Positions 27,745 through 37,390 of a DNA stretch of 64,000 nt are shown piece by piece. Source of the DNA: Oceanobacillus piezotolerans (GTDB taxonomy: Bacteria; Bacillota; Bacilli; Bacillales; Amphibacillaceae); contig NZ_RCHR01000001.1 in NCBI RefSeq assembly GCF_003665065.1, forward strand, positions 620,001-684,000. Direction: 5' to 3'. Every line of letters starts with the position of its first letter. Position 1 is the stretch's first letter. The position numbers and the translations under genes are program-made. The notes beneath the pieces are model-generated. The model was not told the origin of the DNA. It saw only the letters and a list, made by a program, of their open reading frames with translations, and did not search any database.

Positions 27745-27882
27745 AATAAAACAACCTTTCTAGATAGATTTTTAACTCCAATTAGCAAACATATCATAAA
27801 GTAGCTAAATTCACAGATTACTATACCTGCAAGATTTATTATCTCATAATTGATAATCGGACTCCTGTAAACGCGAGTGATT

Positions 27883-28328
27883 TCACAACGATAAACTCAT
27901 GATAAGCTGTTCTCCAATAGGACCACTTTTTCTCCTGCCTGTATCTTTAAAACCTACTTTTGAGTACAGTCTTTGAGCAGGAATGTTTTTATGATTAACA
28001 GCTAGTACAATCTCGTCACAGCTAGGAAATTCAGATTTAATAAATTCACCCAATAAGTTCATAGCTTGTTTAGCATATCCTTTTCCTTGCTTCGTATAAT
28101 TAATGGATAATGCGGTTAATAACATGGCATTAGGATTATTGCAATACTCCTTTACACGTTTCGTTGTATGTAATAAAAAGAACCCAACAGGTTCATACTC
28201 GCTTAGTATAACGATTCGAAAGGTAGTGCACTAAATTTTACTTGTGTTTCAGGGAGTTCAAAAGCCATTAACTCCTTCAAATATTCGTTAGAATAATGTA
28301 TCAATTCAACGTAACCATCTGTTCCCAT
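27883..28328 (-). pseudogene. GNAT acetyltransferase with one frameshift
   Basis: ATG 28328 opens MGTDGYVELIHYSNEYLKEL to KFSALPFE, then shifts because one A is missing near 28216. The next frame continues IVILSEYEPVGFFLLHT, the acetyl-CoA loop TKQGKGYAKQAM and LYSKVGFKDTG to 27883. The product would be a complete acetyltransferase if the single base were restored. Confidence 0.8.
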
Positions 28329-28349
28329 AATACGGTATTCCTCTCTTTT

Positions 28350-28493
28350 TCAATTGGTGGTAAAATTTCCACTCCTCAACCTACAATACCTGAAAAACGT
28401 GTTTGTATTATTTCCTTCTTGATTAAGATTTTCTAGCTCTTGTTTTGTTAGAGGATTTTGTAAATACCAATGATTTTTTCTTAGCTGGCCCAA
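28350..28493 (-). CDS. 47-residue ORF upstream of the GNAT pseudogene
   Basis: AAGGAGGAAATTCA places TTG 28493 well, and the frame reads MGQLRKNHWYLQNPLTKQEL to TGA 28350. It ends 21 bases before the GNAT pseudogene start, in the same direction. The family is not recognised; the strong ribosome site argues that it is or was translated. Confidence 0.45.
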   Translation of the reverse strand: MGQLRKNHWYLQNPLTKQELENLNQEGNNTNTFFRYCRLRSGNFTTN

Positions 28494-28623
28494 TGAATTT
28501 CCTCCTTAGTTTTACTTAAACTAATTTCCCTCGTAAAAAATAAAATCTATAGATGTAAATGCACCTATTGCAATTAAAAAAGGTGATCTTATACGCTTCA
28601 CCCTTTAGTTAAAAAACAAATAT

Positions 28624-29109
28624 TCATTTATTTAATGCTTTGGTTAATGAGTCGATTGCAGCCATTACTTCTTGCATATTCTCATTATCGTTCAGATTAT
28701 TACGAGCATGAAGCAGTACTGGTCTAACGGATTCAACCAAGCGACCAAATTTGTCGATCCAATCATATCTTGGAACCATCCAAGTATGAAAATGATGGGT
28801 TGTATCTTCGTTGTAAAAGTAATAAACGGACTCAATGCCTAATACATCTCTTTGTGCCTTCCTTAGCTTTGAAAGAACCTGAATATAATCTGTTTTTTCT
28901 TCTTCTATTAATTCATCAAAACATTTGATATGTCGTTTAGAAGCTAATATGATGAGTCCCTTTATTGGATACGCAACATCCTGATGAGCATGGAAATAAT
29001 CAGTTTCTAGCACAACCCCACCTTCTGGTTCTATTACCCCACTTGTTAAAGCGCAACTTAAACACTGAACTTCTACTGTTCTACCGTTAGAGAAAGTTAT
29101 TTTCTTCAC
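28624..29109 (-). CDS. HIT-like protein
   Basis: This protein has about 161 residues from GTG 29109, which follows AGGAGAG by six bases; the ATG at 29133 lacks a ribosome site. The motif THHFHTWMVPRYDW is the histidine triad, and PIKGLIILASKRH matches the substrate-binding region. A stem (AAAGGTGA/TCACCCTTT near 28580-28608) lies past the stop. Confidence 0.8.
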   Translation of the reverse strand: MKKITFSNGRTVEVQCLSCALTSGVIEPEGGVVLETDYFHAHQDVAYPIKGLIILASKRHIKCFDELIEEEKTDYIQVLSKLRKAQRDVLGIESVYYFYNEDTTHHFHTWMVPRYDWIDKFGRLVESVRPVLLHARNNLNDNENMQEVMAAIDSLTKALNK

Positions 29110-29453
29110 ATATTTCTCTCCTAAGCTATTCATGTGGATTCTATTATTTTCAACTTTGTCCTTATGGATATTGTTGTTATGTTAGGCTACCCGTTGGTAT
29201 AAATTTTTGGTAGTTTTTTTACTAAAAGTTTCCCATAGCTTCTCATGATTACTAGCTACATTAATGGTGACTATAAAAGAATATGGTAAAATTCTTACAT
29301 AAACTTTATTATTATTTATAAAACTCCTCTTCTTAATCGTCATTTTTACTGTGTTCTCATAATACTACGGTTAAGAGTATGAAAAGTTACATATATTTTT
29401 GTGTTCTTTAAATATATTTCTTCATTTAAAAGAGCGCCAAGAAGTTAATAAGA
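29110..29453. other. Gene-free AT-rich interval
   Basis: No ORF with a credible ribosome site and no clear hairpin was seen in this stretch. Confidence 0.4.
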
Positions 29454-29696
29454 TTATGAATTACAGCGACACTCATATTCTTTAAATTTATATTCTCTAT
29501 ACAATCTAAACTCTTTAAAATCACTTGTCTGCGACTCATAAACTTTTATAATAGGCGCAACATCCTTCTTTGCAAAATCCCTAACTTGTTCTTCCAAATC
29601 AATAGACGCATCTATAGGGTATTCATTCATATTTTCATATAGATTATTATGTTCACAAACATCATACGACACTGCAATATAATATCGTCTCATCAT
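29454..29696 (-). CDS. Hypothetical protein (80 aa)
   Basis: The frame begins MMRRYYIAVSYDVCEHNN after GGGGTGGT and ends in a Cys/Arg-rich tail (YECRCNS). It is soluble and charged. The family is not recognised. The second Met is an equally good start. Confidence 0.5.
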   Translation of the reverse strand: MMRRYYIAVSYDVCEHNNLYENMNEYPIDASIDLEEQVRDFAKKDVAPIIKVYESQTSDFKEFRLYREYKFKEYECRCNS

Positions 29697-29762
29697 ACCA
29701 CCCCATTATTTCAATAAAACTTTAATAACCATTCTTCGTTTCCGCCCCCTTTCATTGAATAA

Positions 29763-30248
29763 CTAAACCTCTAGAACCATCCTTACCGTTTTTAGTATAT
29801 GACCATCAGAATTATCGTCATACTCTTCAGTGATGTTAAAACCTTTCGCTTGGTAAAAAGTTTTCCTATTTTATTCTCCTTCTCAACATTTATATAGATC
29901 TCCCTTACACCTTCTAATGATCGTATTCCTTCTTGTAACAAAGCAGTTCCGATTCCCTTTCCTTGATGTTCAGGATAAATATATATGGCACCTAATTCTA
30001 CCTCGCCCCCATTTTTAACCGGGGAGTAATTAGCAAAACCAACGATGTTTTTCTTTACTTCTGCAACAAGAAATAAGGAGCCATTTAGACTTTTTTGCAT
30101 CATTTCATCACTATATGCAATCTTTAAAAAGTTTTCTTGTATATCAGAAGGAATGATCCCTTCATAAGTCGAATTCCATGTTGCTCGTGCTATCTCTTGA
30201 ACTTTGACAATGTCTTCTTTTGTCATTTTTTCGAATTGAGAGACTCAC
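29763..30248 (-). pseudogene. GNAT acetyltransferase with two frameshifts
   Basis: GTG 30248 follows GGAGG by nine bases and reads SLSIRK, then shifts in an A6 run into MTKEDIVKVQEIARATW. That frame holds the acetyl-CoA loop YPEHQGKGIGTALL but shifts again near 29855, where KTFYQAKGFNITEEYDD continues in another frame to TAG 29763. Without both shifts it would be a typical 160-residue GNAT. Confidence 0.8.
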
Positions 30249-30460
30249 TTATATCATCCTCCGCATCATTTTTATGTGGTACCACTTCATATTTTCATGG
30301 ATTAAATACCTTCACAAAGTATAGAAGAACACATCCAAAGAGACAAGTTGCCTCTGTGTAACCACTTTAAAACACTTACCTTTGATAACGTGGCTTTCTA
30401 AAGGAAATCGTATTCCGAATGTTTCTTTAGTGCCTCTGCACTAGAAAGTTGATTAGTAAA

Positions 30461-31213
30461 TTAAAGTGGAAAATAATGATGAATGATTTCCATGAGGCGC
30501 TCAGAATTTTCGGTTGATACATTTTCCGATAGTCTTGCTGCTGCCATAATTGGAGCCCATTCAAATATTTCCTTCTTTGACAAACCACTTTTCTCCAAAT
30601 ATAATCGCAAATATAACTCGGCTAACTCTTCGGAAAACTGAGAATACAAAAGGTACGTCCTATAAATATCCGCACGAATGTCCCCTGCACTTGAATCAAC
30701 CCAATCTATAATTGTAACTTTGTCATTCTCTGTAATAATCAAATTAAAAAGATGATAATCTCCATGACATAGTCTATTCTCAAATGTCATCGATTCTAAT
30801 TTCGCTATTAACTGAGATTTATGCTGTTCTTCCAAATAGATAGTTCTTGCAATTTGATGTCGTAATCTATCTATCATAGGTTCAAATGAATCGGCTACTA
30901 CCTTATGTATTTTTCGTTGGATATCAACGGAGATATTCATGTAATATTCTGCTCTATCCATGTTTTTAGATACGATTTCACCTATTGTCTTACCTTTAAC
31001 ATATTCCATAATGATGGCCTGTTTTCCATTTATTTTTGTTACATCAATAATTTTAGGAACATTAAGGCCAAGCGAGTAGGCAAGGCTTTGCTTATTCGCT
31101 TCATACATGGACTCCGTTAAAGGCAGATGATCTTTAAATACTTTAAAAATCCTTCCTTCATGAAGAAAAATCTCAGCTGTATATCCATTTGCGAATGGAA
31201 CGCCTAAATTCAA
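30461..31213 (-). CDS. Aminoglycoside phosphotransferase-like kinase
   Basis: This 250-residue protein starts at TTG after AAAGGAGGGAAAGCGA. It shows the small-molecule kinase motifs: IIMEYVKGKTIGEI (hinge), LCHGDYHLFNLI (catalytic Asp) and VTIIDWVDSSAGD (metal-binding Asp). Members phosphorylate antibiotics, choline or sugars. No resistance subtype can be assigned. Confidence 0.85.
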   Translation of the reverse strand: MNLGVPFANGYTAEIFLHEGRIFKVFKDHLPLTESMYEANKQSLAYSLGLNVPKIIDVTKINGKQAIIMEYVKGKTIGEIVSKNMDRAEYYMNISVDIQRKIHKVVADSFEPMIDRLRHQIARTIYLEEQHKSQLIAKLESMTFENRLCHGDYHLFNLIITENDKVTIIDWVDSSAGDIRADIYRTYLLYSQFSEELAELYLRLYLEKSGLSKKEIFEWAPIMAAARLSENVSTENSERLMEIIHHYFPL

Positions 31214-31381
31214 TCGCTTTCCCTCCTTTTATACTGGATCCTAAAATTAGCGATTAAATATATTTCTAGGGCTTATTTCTTAACCTGACATACATTAAGA
31301 GAGTGGCTGTCGTTTCATTTAACCCTCTACATTAGCTAGCCAGCAAGTTTAAATAGTTCATCTATATTTTTCATTTTTTCC

Positions 31382-31957
31382 TTATATAGTAGATTCCCAT
31401 AATCTCTTAACTTCTACTAATTCCTCTCCATAATATTCCATTTTGTATATATCTGGTTTTGATGTTTGGAGCAAAAATTCAAGACCAAATTTACGATCAT
31501 AATATCCCATCAATAAAGTCATCACAACTCCATGAGTACCTATAACTACTTTTTTTCCTTGATAAGTTTTTAAAACTTCTTTTAAGATATTTATTGCCCT
31601 TGCCTGGCATTCTACATTAGACTCTCCGCCCGGTAATTTGAAATCAGGTACTGAAAATGACTTTTCTACTATCGGAAGTAATTCTTTGTCGGCTATTCGT
31701 ATATTTTCTCTCGTAAAGATTCTTTCCTTAAGGTCTTCGTATACTAAAACTTCTTGTCCTATTTGATTTGCTAGTTCCTGAACCGTTAGAATTGATCGCT
31801 TGTAAGGGCTCGAAATAACAGCGTCTACCCCTTCTTCTGTTAAGCGTTTTGTTATCAGCTGGGCGTCTATATACCCTTTTTCTGTTAACTCTCTTGTTCT
31901 TTCACTTCCTTCTTTTGGTGAATCACCGTGTCTTACCATGTATATAAACGTTTTCAA
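31382..31957 (-). CDS. Histidine phosphatase family protein
   Basis: TTG 31957, eight bases after AGAGG, is the preferred start. The protein has VRHGDSPKEGSERTRELTEKG with the phospho-accepting His, SSPYKRSILTV, and IGTHGVVMTLLMG with the second His. It is a phosphoglycerate-mutase-like phosphatase. It lies between two antibiotic-kinase-like genes, in the same direction. Confidence 0.88.
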   Translation of the reverse strand: MKTFIYMVRHGDSPKEGSERTRELTEKGYIDAQLITKRLTEEGVDAVISSPYKRSILTVQELANQIGQEVLVYEDLKERIFTRENIRIADKELLPIVEKSFSVPDFKLPGGESNVECQARAINILKEVLKTYQGKKVVIGTHGVVMTLLMGYYDRKFGLEFLLQTSKPDIYKMEYYGEELVEVKRLWESTI

Positions 31958-31986
31958 AATACGCACCTCTTTTCAGAATCCCTAAT

Positions 31987-32901
31987 CTAATTATAGTCTG
32001 TGTCACCAATTACGATCTCGATTAAGTTATTAAACAAATTTTGTTGTGAGGGATTTTGCCAGTCCTTTTCGAACTCAGCCATCAGCCACATTACCTCATC
32101 AAGGAAGATATGTTGTATCGACTTTTTCCAAAAGAACTTTTCTTTGTCTGTTAAAGTGACATATTCTTTGTATCCTGATAAGAACAGATTCCATTCATCT
32201 ATAGTGAAAATCCGGTCTGGCGCTTCTCTATGCTCATTATGAAAAAGCAGTAATGCTAAGGCTAAATCAAAAATTCTTGGTATCCAGCTTGCATTATCAG
32301 GATCAATCAAAAATGGTTCCGGGATGAAGACTAAATTATTCGCTTTAAAATCATGAGGACTTGCAACATGAGGTAATTCTGCATGGGAAAGTTCTGCTTG
32401 ATACTCTACACTCTCGAGTAACTTTGCTTTTAACCCTGTATCAATTTTCAATCCAGCTTTATCTGCATGATGTTTTATTGCTTCCATACTCTCTTCTACT
32501 TCTTGCTCATTAAAATCGTATATATTATATTCAAGAAGATCATATACATTTGAAACTGGTGAAAGACGATGAATCAGCCCTAACAATTTCCCAGCCTCAA
32601 GGATTTCCTTTTTTTCACCTGAATATTTGTTGCCTTCTATAAATGGATAAACTACAAAGTTTGATTCGTTAAATTTTTGTGGATTATCTACTGTTAACTT
32701 AACAGGTGTGACAACATTTACTCCTCTATCCTTTAGCATAGAAGTATAAGCCATTACTTGACGTGCTTTCCTCTGCGTGCGTTTCACTATAAAATCATCA
32801 TCGCCATGTCGAACAAGATATACAGGTGAATATGGATAAATACTTATTGGTTCTTCCTTAACTTTAAATCCAAATCTATTCAGAATCTCTTTTCCATTCA
32901 T
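31987..32901 (-). CDS. Aminoglycoside/spectinomycin phosphotransferase-like protein
   Basis: This 304-residue kinase-like protein has VYLVRHGDDDFIVKRT (ATP-binding Lys), SPHDFKANNLVFIP (catalytic Asp in a modified loop) and LIDPDNASWIPRIFDLA (metal-binding Asp). It ends 30 bases before the histidine phosphatase gene and is probably co-transcribed with it. The substrate is unknown. Confidence 0.8.
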   Translation of the reverse strand: MNGKEILNRFGFKVKEEPISIYPYSPVYLVRHGDDDFIVKRTQRKARQVMAYTSMLKDRGVNVVTPVKLTVDNPQKFNESNFVVYPFIEGNKYSGEKKEILEAGKLLGLIHRLSPVSNVYDLLEYNIYDFNEQEVEESMEAIKHHADKAGLKIDTGLKAKLLESVEYQAELSHAELPHVASPHDFKANNLVFIPEPFLIDPDNASWIPRIFDLALALLLFHNEHREAPDRIFTIDEWNLFLSGYKEYVTLTDKEKFFWKKSIQHIFLDEVMWLMAEFEKDWQNPSQQNLFNNLIEIVIGDTDYN

Positions 32902-33039
32902 ATTTTTATCCCCCAGTTGATATGCATTAACTTTTAACTTATTCTGTTATTAGTAGACTGCTAGTAGTTAATAAATATACCATTCACCTAGTGCTCATTC
33001 TCTTATTAAATAGCTTGCCTCTTAATACAATAGTTCAAC

Positions 33040-33075
33040 AAAAAAGGTGGTTAATCCTTCTTGGATCAACGCACC
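33040..33075 (-). terminator. Terminator cassette, copy 1
   Basis: On the minus strand GGTGCGTTGATCC and GGATTAACCACC form a stem followed by TTTTTT. It lies 40 bases past the GNAT stop. A copy differing at about one base in 38 is at 54921-54961. Confidence 0.85.
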
Positions 33076-33114
33076 CTATAAATAACATACAAATCTATTA
33101 ATAAATCACATTAC

Positions 33115-33648
33115 CTATTTGTAATCTTCCTTTAGAATTCCATATACATCTACATCTTCGTATTTTCCCCATCTTAAAATATCCTGTTTTAAGGTCCCTT
33201 CATATTTCAAACCAATTTTCTCCATAACCTTACTTGAAGCTTTATTTTTACTCATAATTGGGGCCCACACGCGATTCAAGCCTAATTCACCAAAGCCGAA
33301 TTCAAGCACTGTTTTAGCAGCTTCTGTTGCAATGCCTTTTCCCCAATATTCTTTGCCTATCCAATAAGCTAATTCACCTTTGTTATGTAATTTATCTACT
33401 CTAATAGTCATGGTTCCTACAAGCTTATTTTCTGTTTTTAGAATGACAGCAAATGGAAAAGCATTACCATTTTTCATAAGTTGTGAATGACTACTAATCC
33501 AATTTTCAGCGAGTTCTATTGTATAGGGATGAGGTAAAAAAGTAGTTTCAGCTAATTCCTTGTCTCCAGCAAGCACTTGCACTTTACTGGCGTCACTTAA
33601 TTCATAAGGTCGTAATACTAAACGCTCCGTATTCAGTGATTGCAACAT
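33115..33648 (-). CDS. RimJ/RimL-like GNAT acetyltransferase
   Basis: This 177-residue protein starts at ATG 33648, after AAGGAAGG; the ATG at 33693 has no ribosome site. It reads TERLVLRPYELSDA and has GELAYWIGKEYWGKGIATEA plus NKASSKVMEKIGLKYEG. The layout is that of ribosomal-protein or small-amine acetyltransferases. Confidence 0.9.
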   Translation of the reverse strand: MLQSLNTERLVLRPYELSDASKVQVLAGDKELAETTFLPHPYTIELAENWISSHSQLMKNGNAFPFAVILKTENKLVGTMTIRVDKLHNKGELAYWIGKEYWGKGIATEAAKTVLEFGFGELGLNRVWAPIMSKNKASSKVMEKIGLKYEGTLKQDILRWGKYEDVDVYGILKEDYK

Positions 33649-33762
33649 ATTAAGTATACCTTCCTTGTTCTTTTTTATTATTCTATCACACATAATAGTA
33701 AAAGTTTTCTATATTGTAGAAAAGTAATAACATACATCAATCAGTGGTAGACGAAGGACTAT

Positions 33763-34317
33763 TTAGTTCCTTTGTCTCTCTTCCCATTCGCTTCTCAATA
33801 TCCCCATCTTAATCGCGTCAAAATACTCCCCGTTCACTGTCCTTGCCTGTCTTATTCTTGCTTCTTCTATCATTCCTATTTTTTCTGCTACCTTTACCAT
33901 TCTTGTATTGCCAGACCATGTTGACATTCCTAAACGGTGTAAATCAGTAGAGTTAAAAAGAAAATCAATCCATAATTTATAAGCTTCCGTCCCATAGCCA
34001 CCATTCCAATAATTACTATCATAAATTACTATTCCTGTTTCCAGCCAGTTAGTATTTTGATCTACCCAGTAGCAACCAACGGATCCAATCACTTTCCCAT
34101 CCGCTCTTATAACCATGGAAGCAGGAACATTTGGGTAAATTTCTTCCTCCCAACTTTTTTGGTAATCTATTTTGGTTACTTTTTCCTCAGGAATATAAGG
34201 CCCATTCCACTTTTTTGCTTCTTGTCCATTTTCTTCATACTTCCAAAAATATAACTCATCAATATCTTTCTTTGTTGCCCTTGATATTATAGCTTTCTTC
34301 CCAATCATTTCTTTCAT
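33763..34317 (-). CDS. GNAT acetyltransferase
   Basis: ATG 34317 follows an AAGGGAGA site; an in-frame ATG at 34422 has none. The protein shows YDSNYWNGGYGTEAYKLW and GNTRMVKVAEKIGMIEEAR, a RimL-like arrangement. It is the second GNAT in a row in the same direction. Confidence 0.85.
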   Translation of the reverse strand: MKEMIGKKAIISRATKKDIDELYFWKYEENGQEAKKWNGPYIPEEKVTKIDYQKSWEEEIYPNVPASMVIRADGKVIGSVGCYWVDQNTNWLETGIVIYDSNYWNGGYGTEAYKLWIDFLFNSTDLHRLGMSTWSGNTRMVKVAEKIGMIEEARIRQARTVNGEYFDAIKMGILRSEWEERQRN

Positions 34318-34428
34318 CTTTAAAGACTTCTCCCTTAATTCAGTATGTAGAATAAAAATAAACCCTAAGCTACAGTTATCTTTGAGTATGTAAATGAACT
34401 GTTCATCGAGCACTACCAACATTTAACT

Positions 34429-34728
34429 TTATTTGTAAGTATCATTTGATGAAACCCAATCCATAAATTGTCTATATGGATAATAGGTTGTTCCATTTAA
34501 ATTTATCTTAGGAGCGTCTGGGTTTCTTCTCAATAACTCTGTAATTTCATTTTTATCTAAGTTAAGGTAAAATTCCAATTCACTTTCTTTTAGAAAGAGA
34601 TGGTAGTTTTGACCTTTCTCCGGATGCCCCATATTTTGTAGACCTTTTCCAATAAAATACCCCATAAGTGTCAAACCTACTGCTAACAAAACTAATCCAG
34701 TGCCTAATCCAGATATCTCTATTTCCAT
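34429..34728 (-). CDS. Membrane-anchored protein with a helix-turn-helix-like C-terminus
   Basis: This 99-residue protein has one N-terminal membrane segment (GTGLVLLAVGLTLMGYFIG). A small C-terminal domain (ESELEFYLNLDKNEITELLR, TYYPYRQFMDWV) resembles excisionase-type winged helices. It recurs in Bacillaceae as a conserved unknown. Confidence 0.6.
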   Translation of the reverse strand: MEIEISGLGTGLVLLAVGLTLMGYFIGKGLQNMGHPEKGQNYHLFLKESELEFYLNLDKNEITELLRRNPDAPKINLNGTTYYPYRQFMDWVSSNDTYK

Positions 34729-34771
34729 TAAATCTCCTCCATTATTATACGTTTATCTCTATTTGTCACAG

Positions 34772-35494
34772 CTAATTTCGTTTTCTTCCTACTATGTGAT
34801 AAAGGGACATCATGCCCCATATTGCAGTGGGAAATGCGATTCCTCCTATTGCCATTGAAGTTATAATTCTAATTACGTTATCAGGAAAAAATACTGATAG
34901 AAAACCAATCACAGTGATTAGGAAGATGACGAATGGAACGACTCTTAATAATATTGCAGTTCCTTTCTTACCTTTTACTTTCCATTTGTTACTGTAAGTT
35001 GCAGCTAATGTACAAGCTATCGGAAGAACAAACGAACTGAGTATCGCTGCAACGAAGAAAAGAATAACTTTTAAAGTCCCTGTGCTCAGCGAAAATATTG
35101 TCCACAAAATTATAGTCGAAAGGAACAGGGATATCGATACATTTTTCATGGAACTATTTAAATTCTTATACTTTTCAACCGTTGTATCCTGATCACTATA
35201 TATCGGATTTGTTCCAGAATTTGCTCTAAATAAGTGGATATTGGCTTCCGATGTGACATGTGACCATCCTGAAGAAGAGAAAAATTCCAAGTACTCTTCT
35301 TTTTCATCTTCATTTAATGGTCGATAGTCTATACTGTAGATATAATCTCTGCTCTCACCTTTTTCAAGTGTGTATCCCATAAACTTGAAATCACGGACAT
35401 GCCAGCCTTTCAATGAATATCTACGTAATTTTCCCATATCTTGTTCTTCCGCAAAAGCTAGTCCCCCAGAGGTAATATACTTCGTTTGTCTCAT
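34772..35494 (-). CDS. DUF2812 membrane protein
   Basis: This 240-residue protein has the DUF2812 start (KYITSGGLAFAEEQDMGKL, LKGWHVRDF, YSIDYRPL, FFSSSGWSHV), followed by four hydrophobic segments. DUF2812 genes are usually paired with PadR regulators, and here the start overlaps the PadR stop by four bases. The role is unknown. Confidence 0.9.
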   Translation of the reverse strand: MRQTKYITSGGLAFAEEQDMGKLRRYSLKGWHVRDFKFMGYTLEKGESRDYIYSIDYRPLNEDEKEEYLEFFSSSGWSHVTSEANIHLFRANSGTNPIYSDQDTTVEKYKNLNSSMKNVSISLFLSTIILWTIFSLSTGTLKVILFFVAAILSSFVLPIACTLAATYSNKWKVKGKKGTAILLRVVPFVIFLITVIGFLSVFFPDNVIRIITSMAIGGIAFPTAIWGMMSLYHIVGRKRN

Positions 35495-35808
35495 TCTCTA
35501 ACCTCCTTAAGTCCATTTTCAGCTAGATGAATCATCTGCTTTCTTACATTTAAATCTGCTTCTAAAACTTCTCTTCCTTTTTCGGTGAGCAAATACGTTT
35601 TACGTCTTGAATCTGACCCATCATATAGATAAATCCATTCTTGTTTTAACAATTTTTTTATAATCGTGTACATGGAAGCAGGACCAATCGTAATGGCGCC
35701 ATTGGATGTTTTTTCCATTAAATTCATAATCCCATACCCATGCCTTGGTTCTGTTAAAGCAGCCATTATATAAAACATGGAATCTGTTAATTGCTCCGTT
35801 TTCTTCAA
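35491..35808 (-). CDS. PadR-family transcriptional regulator
   Basis: This 105-residue protein has the PadR winged helix: ALTEPRHGYGIMNLME, GPASMYTIIKKLLKQEWI and RRKTYLLTEKGREVLE. It forms an operon with the DUF2812 gene (ATGA overlap) and is preceded by two AT-rich inverted repeats that probably serve as its own operators. Confidence 0.93.
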   Translation of the reverse strand: MKKTEQLTDSMFYIMAALTEPRHGYGIMNLMEKTSNGAITIGPASMYTIIKKLLKQEWIYLYDGSDSRRKTYLLTEKGREVLEADLNVRKQMIHLAENGLKEVRE

Positions 35809-35832
35809 TCGATCACCTTCTATATCTTTATA

Positions 35833-35886
35833 AGATATATCATAAAGTGTTATATATCTAAAAATAATATATCAACATATGATATA
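35833..35886. promoter_or_regulatory. Two candidate PadR operators
   Basis: AGATATAT (35833-35840) and ATATATCT (35852-35859) are separated by 11 bases, and TATATC (35868-35873) and GATATA (35881-35886) by seven. Both lie directly upstream of padR. PadR proteins commonly bind such AT-rich dyads and repress their own operon. Confidence 0.55.
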
Positions 35887-36018
35887 AATGTCTATAGGTA
35901 TATCAAAAAATGATACAAGTTAGTTCCTTTGTTGTTGCTCGACCATTTTTTCTTTTCATACAGAACAGGAAAGGGATTAGCCAATCAGATACTCCCTTCC
36001 CACTATTTGGTTCATATG

Positions 36019-36457
36019 TTAATCAAACCATCCAATAAAGTTATTAGCAAACAAAGAATACAATAATATAGTGATAAACACTAATTGACTGATGGTAAAT
36101 ATATAAGCATTTCTATTTTCTTCATATTTCCACTCCATAATAGCCTTAGCTGTTTCCGTTAGAAAGAGAAATAGAAAGACTATATAGTATGATTCCAAAT
36201 ACCAGATTTTTCTCTAAAGGCTCTCTTCCGGAGTTTACGATAAAACCAATCAATAAAACGATAATAAAAATTATCCTGATTGTCCGATCGATCCATTTAT
36301 GTTTATCATTAATATAAGTAGACGAAAAGATATTTTTCCTCTCTACTTTTAGCAACTTTCTCATTACAGTATTAAATAAGAATAACAGTAATCCCAACGT
36401 AGCCATAAACAAAAATAGCTTCAGCAAGAAATTTGATTCAACCCCTAGATCATACAC
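36019..36457 (-). pseudogene. DUF4181 membrane protein with a frameshift
   Basis: GTG 36457 follows GGGGAGAG. The frame reads YDLGVESNFLLKLFLFM through KLLKVERKNIFSS and DKHKWIDRTIRI, a DUF4181 pattern, to EKNL. One base is then missing: the next frame gives WYLESYYIVFLFLFLTETAK and AIMEWKYEENRNAYIF to TAA 36019. Restoring a T in CTGG rejoins them. Confidence 0.75.
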
Positions 36458-36615
36458 AATTTCTCTCCCCTTTTTAAGTATCCCTCCAACGATATTAAAG
36501 CAAATACCTACTGCCCCATTACAAAATAAATCGACTTAATGTGTTAACGAACCCATTTGTTTTCTATTAAAGTCACGCATCCTAATCTGCAATTATTTCT
36601 CAGTTTTACGATATA

Positions 36616-36774
36616 TTAATTGAACAACTCCAGAACTAAACTTTCTTGAATGAACCTCATCTCAGAATCAATTATGCACCAATCTACCTCCCCATTTTTC
36701 CCTTCAACAAAACCGTCCAGAGTAACTGATATCCAATAGTATTTTTCTTTTCCTGCTTTTGTTAGGTATTTCAC
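36616..36774 (-). CDS. 52-residue ORF, possible DHFR-like fragment
   Basis: GTG 36774 follows AAAGGA by five bases. The frame reads YYWISVTLDGFVEGKNGEVDW, resembling the N-terminal strand and loop of RibD/DHFR-type reductases (SLDGFIA..GDVDW), but ends after 52 residues. The alternative frame near the stop (SSGVVQLIYRKTEK) does not clearly restore a longer reductase. It may be a remnant or an unrelated small beta-rich protein. Confidence 0.4.
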   Translation of the reverse strand: MKYLTKAGKEKYYWISVTLDGFVEGKNGEVDWCIIDSEMRFIQESLVLELFN

Positions 36775-36842
36775 TTCATTCCTTTACTTTTTTATAATCC
36801 CTCACAATACATGAAAGCTTTTTTTGCAACCTTTTTTTCGGT

Positions 36843-36869
36843 AAAAAAAGACCGTCACCTTAGACGATC
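36843..36869 (-). terminator. Terminator of the GNAT gene at 36881
   Basis: On the minus strand GATCGTC and GACGGTC form a stem with one G-U pair, followed by TTTTTTT. Confidence 0.8.
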
Positions 36870-36880
36870 CTTAAATTGTA

Positions 36881-37324
36881 CTAATATAGAAGCTTTAACT
36901 TTAAACCTTCATGTGTTGCTTTAAAACCTAATCGTTCATAAAATCTTATTGCGTCTGGTCGTTTTTTATCCGTTGTCAGCTGGATTAAATGGCAACCGCG
37001 TTCTTCTGCGCGCTGGATTGCCCATTTGATTAATTCAGTGCCTATACCCTTTCCTCTTACCGAAGCCGACGTTCTTACCCCTTCAATTGTAGCTCTCCAA
37101 CCACCTTGATGGGTTAAATAAGGAGTAAAAGTAATTTGTACGACGCCTATTACTTCTTTGTCACAAAAAGCCACTACTAATTCGTTATTTGGGTCAGATG
37201 TTATCGCCTCAAATGCTTTTATGTAACTATTCGGAAGTGGATCTTCAAAACGTTCACGTTTACTTCCCAAAACATCATCCGCAAGCATGGCCACTATCGT
37301 TATCAAGTCACCTTTAGTGGCCAT
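36881..37324 (-). CDS. GNAT acetyltransferase
   Basis: This 147-residue GNAT has IEGVRTSASVRGKGIGTELI and IRFYERLGFKATHEG. MATKGDL appears to correspond to the IRxATxxDL segment that normally lies eight or so residues in. The same frame extends upstream (IPFKKELGFR) without a standard start, so the true N-terminus may be altered. The substrate is unknown. Confidence 0.82.
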   Translation of the reverse strand: MATKGDLITIVAMLADDVLGSKRERFEDPLPNSYIKAFEAITSDPNNELVVAFCDKEVIGVVQITFTPYLTHQGGWRATIEGVRTSASVRGKGIGTELIKWAIQRAEERGCHLIQLTTDKKRPDAIRFYERLGFKATHEGLKLKLLY

Positions 37325-37390
37325 CCTAAATCCTAATTCCTTCTTAAATGGAATCTCCCCCTCTTTTTAGTAAACTTTTTAATTCAAAGC

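Noticed and set aside
30461-32901. Two kinase-like genes and a phosphatase as a defined antibiotic-resistance operon.
   Set aside because: The kinases do not closely match a known resistance subtype from sequence alone, and the spacing between the first and second units is large.
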